From assembly GCA_002633005.1 (NCBI GenBank), contig NMRA01000051.1, forward strand, positions 456,194-488,106: DNA of 31,913 bases, given 5' to 3'. Within the stretch, counting starts at the first letter, position 1. Each line of letters starts with the position of its first letter. The notes below the pieces were generated by a model that was not told the DNA's origin, did no database searches, and saw only the letters and a program-made list of their open reading frames with translations. This document shows positions 18,511 through 30,100 of this stretch, in pieces. The DNA comes from Phoronis australis (lineage: Eukaryota > Phoronida > Phoronidae). Position numbers and translations under genes: made by a program.

Positions 18511-20279
18511 TTTATCTCGAAATCCATTTTTTTTGCGTTTTTTTCGTTCTTGAAAGTTAACCATGACACCTATGCAACAGGTGTTCAAAATAACATTGTC
18601 TCTATTTGGAAATATTGTTATTTTCCAGAGTCCCCTTTCTTTAGTAACATAATAATCTTAAAAATGTGTTCCAATGTCTCTTGTTTACTGTAACATATAC
18701 TACATATGTATCAGGATCACTATCTTTTACTTTCTGAAGGGAAGAGTATATTTCTAAACCTTTATGGAAAGTCTTACACTGCAACCAATGTGATGAGCTA
18801 TCCACAATACATTTCAAAGCCACGTGATAGATGTCTGCCCATTTTTTGTCTATCATAAAACCTTTATCTGCAAATTTTGGATAGATACTTGGAGTAGTTT
18901 ATCGCATTTTTTTGTAAATTTCACTGCATTCTGAATTTTTACTGAAGAATGTAACTGTATCAAACGGCACTTAAAGTCCAATCAATACACAGCAAGTGTG
19001 AGGGATCCATATTCTAAAACTTTTGTCTCTTTTGGGTAGAAAACTTTTGAATTATTAAAATTAATTTCCTAATGGCTTAACTAGTCATTTATAAAACCTC
19101 TCTGGTTCATTTTTATGTTGCTATTACACGCTGTTATTTTTCACATTTTGGTAACTCTTCGGTTTTAGAATTAAAAAATATTTTTAAACCAGTCAGGTAC
19201 GCGAAATCAAAATTACTTATGAATTAAATTATTTATCTTTTGCTTCTGGTATAATCATCAAGAACTAGAAAGGCCTTTCTAATGATTTGGCTCTTATGCA
19301 ATTCGGTTGAAAAACAGCGAAGTTGATTAAAGTTTTAATGACAGTAAATTCCATAGCAAGTCCACACACCGGAACAGACGAATGCAAACAACTCTCACGC
19401 ATGCGCTGCGTAACCTCAGCGATCGGAGCTGAAATTCTAAGGATGGAGTTTTATGTTCAAAACTTAGTACATACTGCTTATGGAACCTACTTGTTGCTTG
19501 ACATTACGTACATTTTTGCAACAGCAATGACTCAATTGCGTTGCTCTAATCACAAGTTGATGATAGAGCAAAGAAGACATGCTCTTGTAGATTGAAAGAC
19601 TGGGCGGCGTGCTGTTTCTACATGTTGCAAACAGAGAATGAATGTCATTATTTGTGTTTGCGACAAACAATACACTCCGAGAACTGCATTTATAACTGAG
19701 TGGTAAATGAGAGGATGTCCGTCATCCGATGCTTCCCTAATTGTATCTTATAAATACATGTACGATACTTAGGCCCTACAGGAGGCAGATAAACGACGAC
19801 AAAACACTCTCATTAGCACCAATTAAAATGATTACTACGAACTAAATGACTAATGACTTTCCTCAACGATAATTATCAAAAAAATCAGTACCTACTAATA
19901 TGTTTTTCCCAAAAGAAAAGAATGGAAATCGAGAAAAGTTACGTCATCCCATCATTTTGTTCGGATGCCCAGCAGTCAATCATTGCGCACGGGCCCCGCC
20001 CCCTTAGGGGCCCTGCTCCGTAATGAAAATGTTGAAACCTAAAAACGTTAGACCTTAAAAAAGTTAAAACGCTAAAACTTCAAAGTTCTTAATTGTCATA
20101 AAACAAGTTTATCCAATTTCAACTGACGGCCGAGTGAAATTTGTAAAGACGCGCACAGGTAGATTGCAATCAATAACAATTTCGCGGCTACAAAAATCTA
20201 GCCCGAAAATCACCTTGTCTCCTTATACGGCGATATCACGTTAAGTCTTCAGCTTGATCACGCTTTATCCGCAAGAAAC
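18511..20279. other. Non-coding stretch
   Basis: AT-rich with short chance ORFs. One GC-rich island, GGGCCCCGCCCCCTTAGGGGCC, lies near 19990. Nothing else is recognised. Confidence 0.4.
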
Positions 20280-20282
20280 TTG

Positions 20283-20506
20283 GGGCCTGTTCCAAGAAAA
20301 CTGACTTCAGTCAATTTGAAGACAAAACTTAAATTTGTCTCAAGACCATTTCAAAAAAGAGATCTTAAGTTTGACTTAACTTTTTTACTTAAGTTTTGTC
20401 TTAATTTTTACTATCATACCAGGTGTGGAAGTTTCAAAGTTTGGAATTTGAGACAAATCTTGGACTTAAGTAAACAATGAATAAGTCAGTTTCTTGGAAC
20501 GGGCCC
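20283..20506. mobile_element. 224-bp MITE with about 25-bp inverted repeats and 3-bp target duplication
   Basis: The left end GGGCCTGTTCCAAGAAAACTGACTT and the right end AAGTCAGTTTCTTGGAACGGGCCC are inverted repeats with few differences. TTG flanks both sides (20280-20282 and 20507-20509). The interior is a series of AACTTAAG/CTTAAGTT palindromic motifs. A 3-bp target site and short length suggest a non-autonomous PIF/Harbinger-like element, although the canonical target is TWA, so superfamily is uncertain. Confidence 0.75.
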
Positions 20507-20509
20507 TTG

Positions 20510-22135
20510 GTCTGTGTTTCCGAAGTGTAATAATGCGTGATGTCATGTTCGAGAAGAAATACATTCCGCTAAAGTTGTCACTGAACTTTATTACGGCGCC
20601 TATCCGACAACTTAGACAGTGCAACAAAAGAAACTTTAAAAAACGAAACCGTGTGGCTTGGTAGGATGTTTACAATAAATTTCACTGTATGTCAAAAGAA
20701 AACTCATGACCAAGAGAGTGAGCGGAGCGTGTACCCTGGCCGCTAACAGTGAAGACAAACGTTTGAAAAAGATAAATCAATGAACATGGCTCATTTACTC
20801 AGCTGTTTACTGTTCAGAAAAATGAGGTAAAGCAAGATAACATGGAATATATACCGGGTTGATCAAAAAGGATAATTAACAGCTCAGATACTAAGATAAA
20901 TTCCAGTACTAATGGCTAAGTAGAGACAGTGGGACGTGAACTATAAATACAACGTAACAAAGGTCTCCGTTAAAGTGGTTACTTTAAATTTGTTAATTAC
21001 AAAAGCAAAATGCCTTGTCAGTAGAGTCGCTTTTCAGAATTCTCAACTCTCATCGAAAAATCTGCGATCCGCAAATTACGATCTTTGTTTGGTGCGACCA
21101 GCGGTATTGTAACATGAAAAAACCATTCGCATTAAAACAACATACAGTAAACTTCGCAGTCGGTCATGCAGAAACCATACTATTGCGGTACAGTTGTTGT
21201 AATTCATTTTGCCTAGCTCGAATGAAATCTCTTGGGTCTGGCTTGTGCAAGGTTTACTGTATGCTCAAAAACTACTTTTGTACAAGAAGCATTTTGGGTT
21301 TAAACATCACAGTTTTTGAAGAGTAAAATGGGTATCGGGATGTGGCTGATTTTTGTGCAACTTCATCGCAAACTCTCAGTTTCCAGGTTATAATTTTCAT
21401 TCGGTTTAATTGTGTGAAAATGATATCTCCGTTTTTATCTCTTTTCGTTATTTTTTCATGGGTGCCATCACAAGTCACGTTGAAAACAACGGTAGTAGAT
21501 TTTGTTATTGTTCTAAGATATTCATTGGTAAACGTAATCGTCTACTAATAATTGTCAGCATTCTGGACAAAACAGATACTCAATAAGATAATGCCAAATA
21601 AATCATATTCAAAATACTGTTCATAACTACTTTGAAAATTTGGTGTCATGTTTTTGTGAGATAAACCTACCTTTTCCACCTTTGCTGTATTTTAATCATT
21701 CTCAAACTGATGACGAAGGAAGTAATGGGAAAAATGAACACGATGGGGAAAGAGGGAAATCAAATTTGAAGATGCTGAAATACACAGGGTGGCTGCAGGT
21801 AAGTGAGCGAGCTGGACATTTAGCGACATATATTTGTGTTTATCGCGTCGTTTAGATTTAAACTGTCATTCCCAAGTAGCTTTTGCTTAGCCATATAGAG
21901 GCAAACTCTGTACTGAAAAATATACCTTTATGATTTTAATTGGAAACACAGTATTGGAAAAACAACATCTAATTTTGCGGAAATTATCACTGAAATGAGT
22001 TATTTTCCTTATATTTTTACTTTTAGGATCATTTGACGTCGAGTCGACATTGACCTACTTTTTGAACTTTCCATGTCAGAGGTCACTGTTGAAGAAGTGC
22101 GGGAGGTGAATACGGAACATTTTTTTACATGGCCG
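20510..22135. other. Non-coding stretch with one candidate exon
   Basis: Chance ORFs only, apart from the candidate exon listed separately at 21640-21798. No repeats recognised. Confidence 0.4.
21640..21798 (+). CDS. Candidate exon, unknown protein (weak)
   Basis: An open frame ends at a very good donor, CTGCAG|GTAAGTGAG. Its last part is charged and then aromatic (DDEGSNGKNEHDGERG, then KMLKYTGWLQ), which looks more coding-like than the surroundings. The start could be the ATG at 21640 or a splice acceptor near 21715-21720. No partner exon was found, so this may be chance. Confidence 0.25.
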
Positions 22136-22139
22136 TAGT

Positions 22140-22235
22140 TCGCTCGGTGTATGTGCGTACGCATGCACTGACGTATGTATGCATTGGTGTATGTATATAT
22201 ATGTATTGATGTATGTGTGTATGTATCGCCGTGCG
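22140..22235 (+). repeat. Degenerate GTAT-type microsatellite
   Basis: GTATGTATGCATTGGTGTATGTATATATATGTATTGATG and similar steps. A matching GTAT array lies at 23440-23490 on the far side of the LINE relic. Confidence 0.6.
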
Positions 22236-22324
22236 TACAGTGTGCGGAGGTATTGAATGTAAGTTGAGTAGTTGTCTGAATGTATGACTCACGTGTACCG
22301 TAAAAAATGGAAACTAGTAAATAA

Positions 22325-23435
22325 CATGTCAAAAACCAGAATTGTGGTATTCAGAAAAGGAAGATACTTACGTAATTATGAAAAATGATTCATTAATAGA
22401 AAAAAAAATCATTGTTGAGGCTAGCTACAAAGATCTCGGTACTTATTTTACAACTATAGTGTCTGGTCAAAAACTCAGTCAAATTTAGCTGATGCTGGAA
22501 AAACTTTTTATTGAAAAAGTAATTTATATGTCACAATTTGAAAGTGTCCTGTAAATGTTTACTTACAATTATTCGATACTAAAAATATCCCTCGTCGTAT
22601 TATGTATGATTCGGAAGTGTGGGGTTTTAAGGCCCAAATGTCAAGATTCTTCAAAACTTTGTAAATTCGCGTAAGGTCTTGGGTGAAGTGTCCGAAGTTT
22701 TACTAGGATTATTAAATATTGGTTGAAGTAGGCTGAAATTGCCCCAGAATAGATATATCTACTCCTATTAGAAGGTCGAGCATGACTTTGCAGCAAGAAA
22801 TCGTGAAAGCTGGGGTCTACGTGTTAAAAACCTACTTTTCAGGACTGGGTTTGGCATTGTTTGGGTCCAGTCAAGCAGTTAACTAATTATTTGTACACGA
22901 ATTCAAACAAAGGTGAAAAGACATAGACGAGCAGCAATGGCTAGACGAAATATCATCTCTTAGTATCAAGATGGTTAATACTCATTCTATAAGAAAATGC
23001 AAGATGTCTAGACAAAAATATTTAATCACAGCTCTTGCACCTTTCAAATGTTCAAATCATGAACTAAAAATCGAAACTCTGGCAGACACTTGGGTATAGG
23101 TAGAGATCAGCATTACTGCTCCGTTTGTTCCTGCACTGTTACCGATGAAAAACACGTTTTATTCGAGTGCCCAGTATATGAAGATCTTTGGAGAAAGTTT
23201 GGTACTATTTATAGTAATAGTAATTTCAATGCTGATCCCTTCATTTACTTGAAGTCTTGCAACCTTTGGAATTAGCTCGTTTAATTCATTCACCAAGTTT
23301 TTACAATTGTGCATAGTTAATTTAATAATCTGTATTATGTCAACCACTTTGTTAGTTAGTGCTCGTGTTCTCTACTTTCACACTTGTATATGGGTCGGAG
23401 GCCTAAGTACTGAAATAAATTGAATATTAATGTTG
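22325..23435 (+). mobile_element. Decayed LINE 3' end (reverse transcriptase C-terminus)
   Basis: Stop- and frame-broken plus-strand sequence keeps LINE landmarks in order: KTRIVVFRKGRYLRNYEK (family KTKxMVFRKGG), LFDTKNIPRRIMYDSEVWGF (family pattern LF..x.P..LYGSEVWG), then KIET and GRHLGIGRDQHYCSVCS with TVTDEKHVLFECPVYEDLW, the C-terminal Cys/His knuckle (C-x2-C...H...C) of these elements. The open part is 23090-23275. The 3' end reads GGGTCGGAGGCCTAAGTACTGAAATAAATTGAA and runs into a GTAT array. The elements it resembles are the RTE/CR1-like non-LTR families. Confidence 0.75.
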
Positions 23436-23439
23436 GAAT

Positions 23440-23500
23440 GTATGTATTGATGTATGTATGCATATATGTATTCAGATGTATGTATGTGTACATGCATACT
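23440..23500 (+). repeat. GTAT-type microsatellite at the LINE 3' end
   Basis: ATGTATGTATTGATGTATGTATGCATATATGTATTC follows directly on the LINE 3' UTR and probably derives from its tail. Confidence 0.6.
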
Positions 23501-24095
23501 ACTTTGTAGTCCAACTGCGTCTACAGAATGCAGGGTGGGACGAAACAATTACATTACTACAATGAAAGTTATTATTAATACCTTCACAATCATTATAACA
23601 TATATTGTGCAAACATTGTGAGGATATTGTACACAAATATATCACAGTGTAAGTCCTATAAACAAATTGATGTTCATGGCCCAGAGAGGTAGCTCTCTTC
23701 CACAAAATGGGAAATGAATGGCCATCACCATGCATTAAAATCAAGACCAACCCAATGCCTGGGCTCAGTGTGCATCCCAGAATGCACATCCGAGAATGTG
23801 TGAACCCCAGATAATATCAAGTGATGAAAATTGCTATACAAGGCAATACCACAAAACAGAAGGTCAAATAAAACTACCCAAGTCAATGCCAGACAAACAC
23901 AGCAAACCCCCACCCAAGTACGTGGCTTGTCGCCACTAACTGCTGCTGTGGAAGACCCCACCACTGGAAGTTAAGACAGCAACTTCCAATATGGACACAC
24001 CAATGAACAGTGAGACTTTCTGATGTCCCGACACCTTTCCACAACAAGTCCAAGAGTATCTAGCTCACTGTAGTCATCTTCACTGGTCCACCATG

Positions 24096-24164
24096 TCATA
24101 AACTATTGAACAGACTCTGTACAGTAGAATCGAGAATCCCATAGTGAAGTACTATAAGGCCATC
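24096..24164 (-). CDS. PCGF6: PCGF6-like terminal exon
   Basis: 69 bp from acceptor CATTCTTTCAG to TGA. It encodes DGLIVLHYGILDSTV and then QSLFNSL. The (D)GLxVLHYG strand is the last beta strand of PCGF6 RAWUL. I did not find a nearby AATAAA on the minus strand. Confidence 0.85.
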   Translation of the reverse strand, partial: DGLIVLHYGILDSTVQSLFNSL

Positions 24165-27100
24165 CTGAAAGAATGACATAATTCCATGAACCACTGACAA
24201 AGAAAATGCATTCACTGAATATGGTTCCAACTACTGTTATCTTCCTATTTTTACCTGGCAAAATTATTCAGTTTGGGACAGTGATAATTTTTTGTTCGAG
24301 GTTGGATCGTGGAACTTGTACCAAATTTTATAAATAGAAAATATTTAGTTTCTCAAATTCAAGAACTGTTACCCACTATGGAGGTGGATAAAAACATAAC
24401 ATCGGCGGCTATTTTTGATAATTTTATGCACTATTTTCAGATTCTTGATACAAAACTGAGAGTTCTCTATTTGAGAAATATGATCGACTCCCCACATACA
24501 GGCAACCGAAGGGCAGGGCCTTTTCATATAAAAACCAGAGGCCCCACAACTGAAGAGCGTGACTAAATGTAACGGCCTGCTCTCCAGTCACATTCAGAGA
24601 GAGCTCAAACGTTACTCACTTTTGAAGCCCGAAATTGAATTTCTTTCTTACGGCCTGATGAACTGTTCACTGATAATTTTCGAAGAAAAAATGTCTGAGA
24701 AAAGTTACTATTTTAACCATATTATGATTGACAGGACTCATTCTGAGTTCTTGTTTAGAAATGTACATAAACTGTAGAAAACAAAGAAAAGAAATTTTGC
24801 TATTGCAACACAGAGGAAACAATGAGTTCCTCACTAGCTGGATTGTCCAGTCAATGCCCCAAAGATGACTTGAGAAGGGTGGCTACTTAAGTAACTAATT
24901 TTACAACTAAATCTGGCCTGCTTCTGAGCAATGAAGTACACGAAAACGATGACTTCCAAGTGACAACAAAACCACAAAGTTTTACTTGTAAGTTACCGTG
25001 TATACAGTGCTCGATTTAGTAATCTGAAGGTCGCTAATGCAACTTCAGATTGTGCTTGTCAACCTGGGAAAAATCCCAAGTCGCCACAGGGAGTGTCAAA
25101 AGTCAGACAATAATTCCCTCAAATTCGTTTAAAATGTGTGGTGACTCAAATTTTAAATAACTAACTGTTTCCCCTTGGTTCAAAGTCATCACAGTGTGTG
25201 TCAAAAGTCAGACAATAATTCTCCCGATATTAGTTTCAAAATTTGAGGTGACTTCCAAATTTTAAATTACTAACATTTTGCCCTTGACTCACAATTGTAC
25301 CACAATTGTCATTTTCCAACTTTTCAGAGGCTACATGTTGTTTGGTCACAACTGCACTATACAGTCCATCTTTTGAACCAAGTTAAGATTTTTTACTAGT
25401 TACGTTAAGTTTGTAGAAAAATTTGACATCATGAAAGTACTTCTCTAAGCTCAAGAATTTTGATTTTAGTGCTGGAAACAGATGTTTTTAGCTCTTGGGG
25501 GTCTGCTCAATGAAATGGCTTCAGACCTAAGTCAGAAACTTTGTAGTATTTCCACAAAACGTTTTCTGAAAAATTATCATATTTCAGTCTCTCAGAATAT
25601 GCAAATAACTGCTAGGTACTGATAAAATTTCTATGAAACATTTTTAGCCTGTGATGCCCTCATAATTACTAAGGTAAACCTTTATCTAGCAATTGTGAAA
25701 TGTGAACGAAAGACCAAATTTCTGTCTCAAGTCACTCTTCAGGAAAAAGACCACCCCACTCCTCAGACAAAAATCAACTCATATTTCAATCTAACATCGA
25801 GATAACAGTGCGAATGCTATTAATACATTACACCATAGTTTACATCAAGAGACAACTTTAGTACAACCCAGCTCACCTCTTCTAAGTCAGGAATGTTATC
25901 AAGTAAGTATTGGATTGTGGCTTTCTCGTGAATCAGAGCCGTCTCCACGAACACACCAATCTGAAAAAGCAACAAATGTTATCCACATTTATTGGGATTT
26001 CCTTACTAAAACAAACACTGGCACTTGAGGTTAAGTAGGACCTGACCTATGTGGCCTGCGCATGTCCGAGGCTATTCAGGTATTGGACTGCCAGCAATGT
26101 TCTTTTTTATGTAGGACCCTAGAAAAGTGTCGAAATTTGGCTAACTTCGGAACATGTCTGAGAGTTGGCTGATCAAATTCATATGAAACTTTAAGATACT
26201 ACACCTGCAAAATGCTGCTTGGAATTGTTTTTAAAATGTCACACTTTTGTACAAAGAGCTATCAAAAACAGGACTTTAATGAATTTCAATAAAAACTCAA
26301 CGCTGCAAATAACAGAGCAGTAATTTAAAAAACTGTAAGAGCGTTTTCGAGATTCAATCTCGCACATCTATATCAAACGAAATTAGGTCATGCTATTGAT
26401 CTGATTGTTTTGCTATAAATGAACCTTACATTTTTGCAAAATTTTACTAATGAGATAAGGTCACGTGACCCAATTAACGTCAGTTTGAGAAAATATATTA
26501 CTTTTACAGAGTTAAAATCTATAATTTTGTAGCTATTTGGCTTAACACACGCACACACAGACACACAGACACAGACACAGACACACACACACACACANAC
26601 ACACACTTCTCAGAAAAGTCCTGCATAACCTTAATATAGTCTCATGTCGCTTTCCTGAATGAGTATTCATGTTGCATGTAGCCACCTCTAGAGATTATTC
26701 CCATCAGAGAGGAGTTAACCTTTCACACTGGAGGGGAGCGTAGTTTCCCACCTAGTCTGAGAGGAGTTACGGTAGCCATCTAAATTCAAGAGTTAAGCTT
26801 TGCCCTTGACCGAAACTCCACAAAACAGGGGAGTTAATGAGCAGCGTTAATGAGAAAGCGAAATTACTCATTCAAGGACCTCAATCCATCGATTTTGGAG
26901 CTGAACATCAACCCCATACTCCTCTAAAAATATTGAAAAATCATGCAAAATTCCCCTTGTGAGGCCAAAAAATTCCCCACAAGTGATTGAACAATTCCCC
27001 TCGAGGTTTGAATTACTTGTAGCTCACACAGGTGGCCATTTGAAAGAGCACCAAAAGTTAGATTTAGGTACTTGAGGCAGAGCCTATGAGGGCTTGCAAC

Positions 27101-30100
27101 AGGGATGGGGGGTGCTAGTGATGGTGACTGTGGGGTAATTTCCGCTCATCCCCTTAAATTCCCATCAGAAGGCATTGGCACCTTTCCCGTTGGGTGACTG
27201 AGGGCCCTATGATATCCAGTAATCATCAATGAAGGGAAATGTGAGATCATAGAGTCCAGAACTAATGTTGCTGTTACTAAAATCTCTAAAGAACAAGCTG
27301 TAATATTCTATCCATTCACTGAACAAGAGCAACGCGGAGCGTTGAAATGCGCCCACGAATGCATCGCAAATGGTGTGCTTTTAGGGGTTTTGTTTGTATC
27401 ATCGAAATGGCCACTAGATGGTGCAAAATACATAGAACCCGTCTGAAAACCAGAAAATGTCATTGTTTCTTTAAAAGAAAGCCATTTACCAAATTTCATT
27501 AAAATTCGTCAGGGAACTTCAGAGAAACACAGGAAAACAAAAAAATAAAATTGCCACTAGGGGGGCCCAGTGTTCGTCAGTTCCGTCTAAAAGTCATCAT
27601 CTTCTCTTGTTAACTTCATATAAATACACGTGCTAAATTTAATAAAGATCCTGCAGAGGGCTTAGGAGATACAGGTATGGGTGCAAAAAAAAGGAGGCAC
27701 CGCAGTACTCAAAGTCATCGGAAAATCATCGTAAACCATCCCCTTCATAGAAAGAACATACATGCCAACTTTCAATCATCCTTAGAGTGGTTTGGTTGAC
27801 AGAGGGATGGACGCCAAAAAACAAAATGTAAACAACAAAAATGGCCACTAGGTGAGGCAAACTACAAATCCATCTGAAAACAGGAGGATAGCGTCATCTC
27901 ACTAATAGATGTCTATGTGCCAAATTTTATGGAAATCCGTTGAGGACCTTTGAAGATACCGAGGTAAACGTAAAAAACTAAAATTGCTACTAGGGGGCAC
28001 ACCGGTACACCGATCTGTCCGAAAGTCGTCGTCCGTTGTCACCTTCGTATATATATATATTTAATATAGATCCTGTAGAACGTTTAGGAGATACAGGCAT
28101 GAGCGCAAAAACAAACAAAACTGCCATTAGGAGGCACCACAGTAGTCGAAGTCGTCAGAAAATCATCGTCAACAGTCTTCCTATAGTAAGAACATACATG
28201 CCAATTTTCACAATCATCCTTAAAGTGATTTGATTGTTATAGGGGCGGACGCCAAAAAAAAAATGACTTGAAAACAGTAAAAAAATGGCCAATAGATGGT
28301 GCAAAATGCCTCGAATCCATACGAAAACAAGAGGATAGCGTCAACTCATTAATAGATGCCTATGTACTAAATTTCACGAAAATCGGTTGAGGACCTTTGA
28401 AGACACAGAGGCAAACATAAAAAATTAAAATTGCCACTAGGGGGCACAGTGGTATTCGGGTCGGTCCGAAATTGTCGCCCTCTGTTGTCAACCCCATAGG
28501 AACACACTTGCCAAATTTCAAAAAGATCTTGCAAGGGGTTTAGGAGATACAGCCGCGGATGCCGGACGACCAGACCGAGATGACGGCAATATGCAACCAA
28601 ATATAAATATGTGGGCGCATAAAAAATCCTATTAGCATTTCATAATCTTAACTGTGTAGAAAGTAAGTTTCCATCGTGATCATGTGCAGTAGTAGTATTG
28701 TGTACATTGACATGCAAGTCTCTACCTGACAATCAGCTGGCAAACCCGTTTTTCTACGAATAAATGTCTGCAGTTGAGATATGGAGACTCTGGCAGAAAC
28801 CCTTATGAACTTCTTGCTCAGAGGTTTGCAGTGTTGTTGACTAGTAGACCTGAAACATCAAATCAGCTTTAAACAAGAGACTTGAAAATTTGCACAGTCA
28901 GGTACTAGGAGTATACTTGACAAAAATACTTGTGGCCAAACCAAAAAACTTTCATGAATTTCAGAGGAAATTTACATCAAACTCGTATCATCTTCAGTGT
29001 CATCTTTCTAATGAACAAACAATTTGATTCCTGTACATACTAGGTAATTCAGTGAGGGCGCATCTGTGAATTTTCCCATTCATCATCGCCAGCCAAATAG
29101 AAAAACAGACGTAAATTTGAATTTGACTTTTGTTTCTGAAAATGCCATCTACCAAATATGCATCCAAGTGTGTCTACAGAAACTAAAAAAATATGGCTTT
29201 GCATGTTAACCAGTGTTGAGGCATACCAGGATATAAATATTAACTGTATTTCACCATATCCTATACTAACCAAACTGCAGTTGTATTCATGGATAATTTG
29301 AAAACACAAAAACAAAATTTACCAACGGACATTTGCACAGAACACATTCCTCGCTGTAACACATTACCTACATTATGCACAGTGACGGTATTCCAGCACG
29401 ACATCGCAGTTCTTACTGCCTTATATTTATTAAGGACAGTGCTTCGAAGCTCTTGCAGAAAGAAGGTCATTCAGTAACGACATCTAACAATCGGCAGCGC
29501 TCGTCAAAGCACTTTCCTTAATTTACGCAAGGCTGAATGCAGGACAGTGACTTGCGGCAGTTTTCCATTACACTTGTTCTTAAAGGGACATTATTGGCGA
29601 GAAAATGAATTTTCTGAGATCAGTCTCAGCACAGAATTGAACTTGCAACTCTCGCAAACACAGCAAAATGCTCTGCTGGCAGCACTAAAACCCAACTTGA
29701 TAGCGAAACAAGTGATAAGCAATCAAATTCCACTTAAAACAAGAGATTTGTCATAAAATAAAAGAATATGAATTACCGCCATGAAGTATTGCCAAAACAT
29801 ACATGGGCGGCGCAGCACTGAAGAAAGTGGGGGTTCTAAAGCCCCCCCACAGCCACCCTGTGGTGCACCACTTATAGACCATGGGCGTGGTAGCACTGAG
29901 AGAAGTGGGGGGGCCATAGCCCCCCCCAGCCCCCTATGGTGCGCTGCCCATGACATACCAATAATTAAGAACATTCCCCGTCTTTGAAACAGAAAGTTAT
30001 TAAGTTTAGACTACAGCCTTGATTATGTATATGACAACAGAGGGCACCACGTAGAAGAGATGCAATCAAACAAATTTTTCAATTACACACTCTCTTGTAT

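Noticed and set aside
22009-22332. Minus-strand ORF rich in Thr, His and Tyr
   Set aside because: Generated by the GTAT microsatellite read in reverse.
24309-24777. Two plus-strand ORFs as a gene
   Set aside because: No recognisable domain, no splice partners, and they lie antisense within a PCGF6-like intron. At most they are transposon remnants.
27404-28610. CRISPR array
   Set aside because: Regular repeats, but units are 140-440 bp, diverged, without spacers, and in an animal intron.
29372-29470. First exon of the minus-strand gene (ATG at 29470)
   Set aside because: Neither possible donor (phase 0 or 1) fits the RAWUL exon, and the true neighbouring exon 30219-30138 joins perfectly without it.
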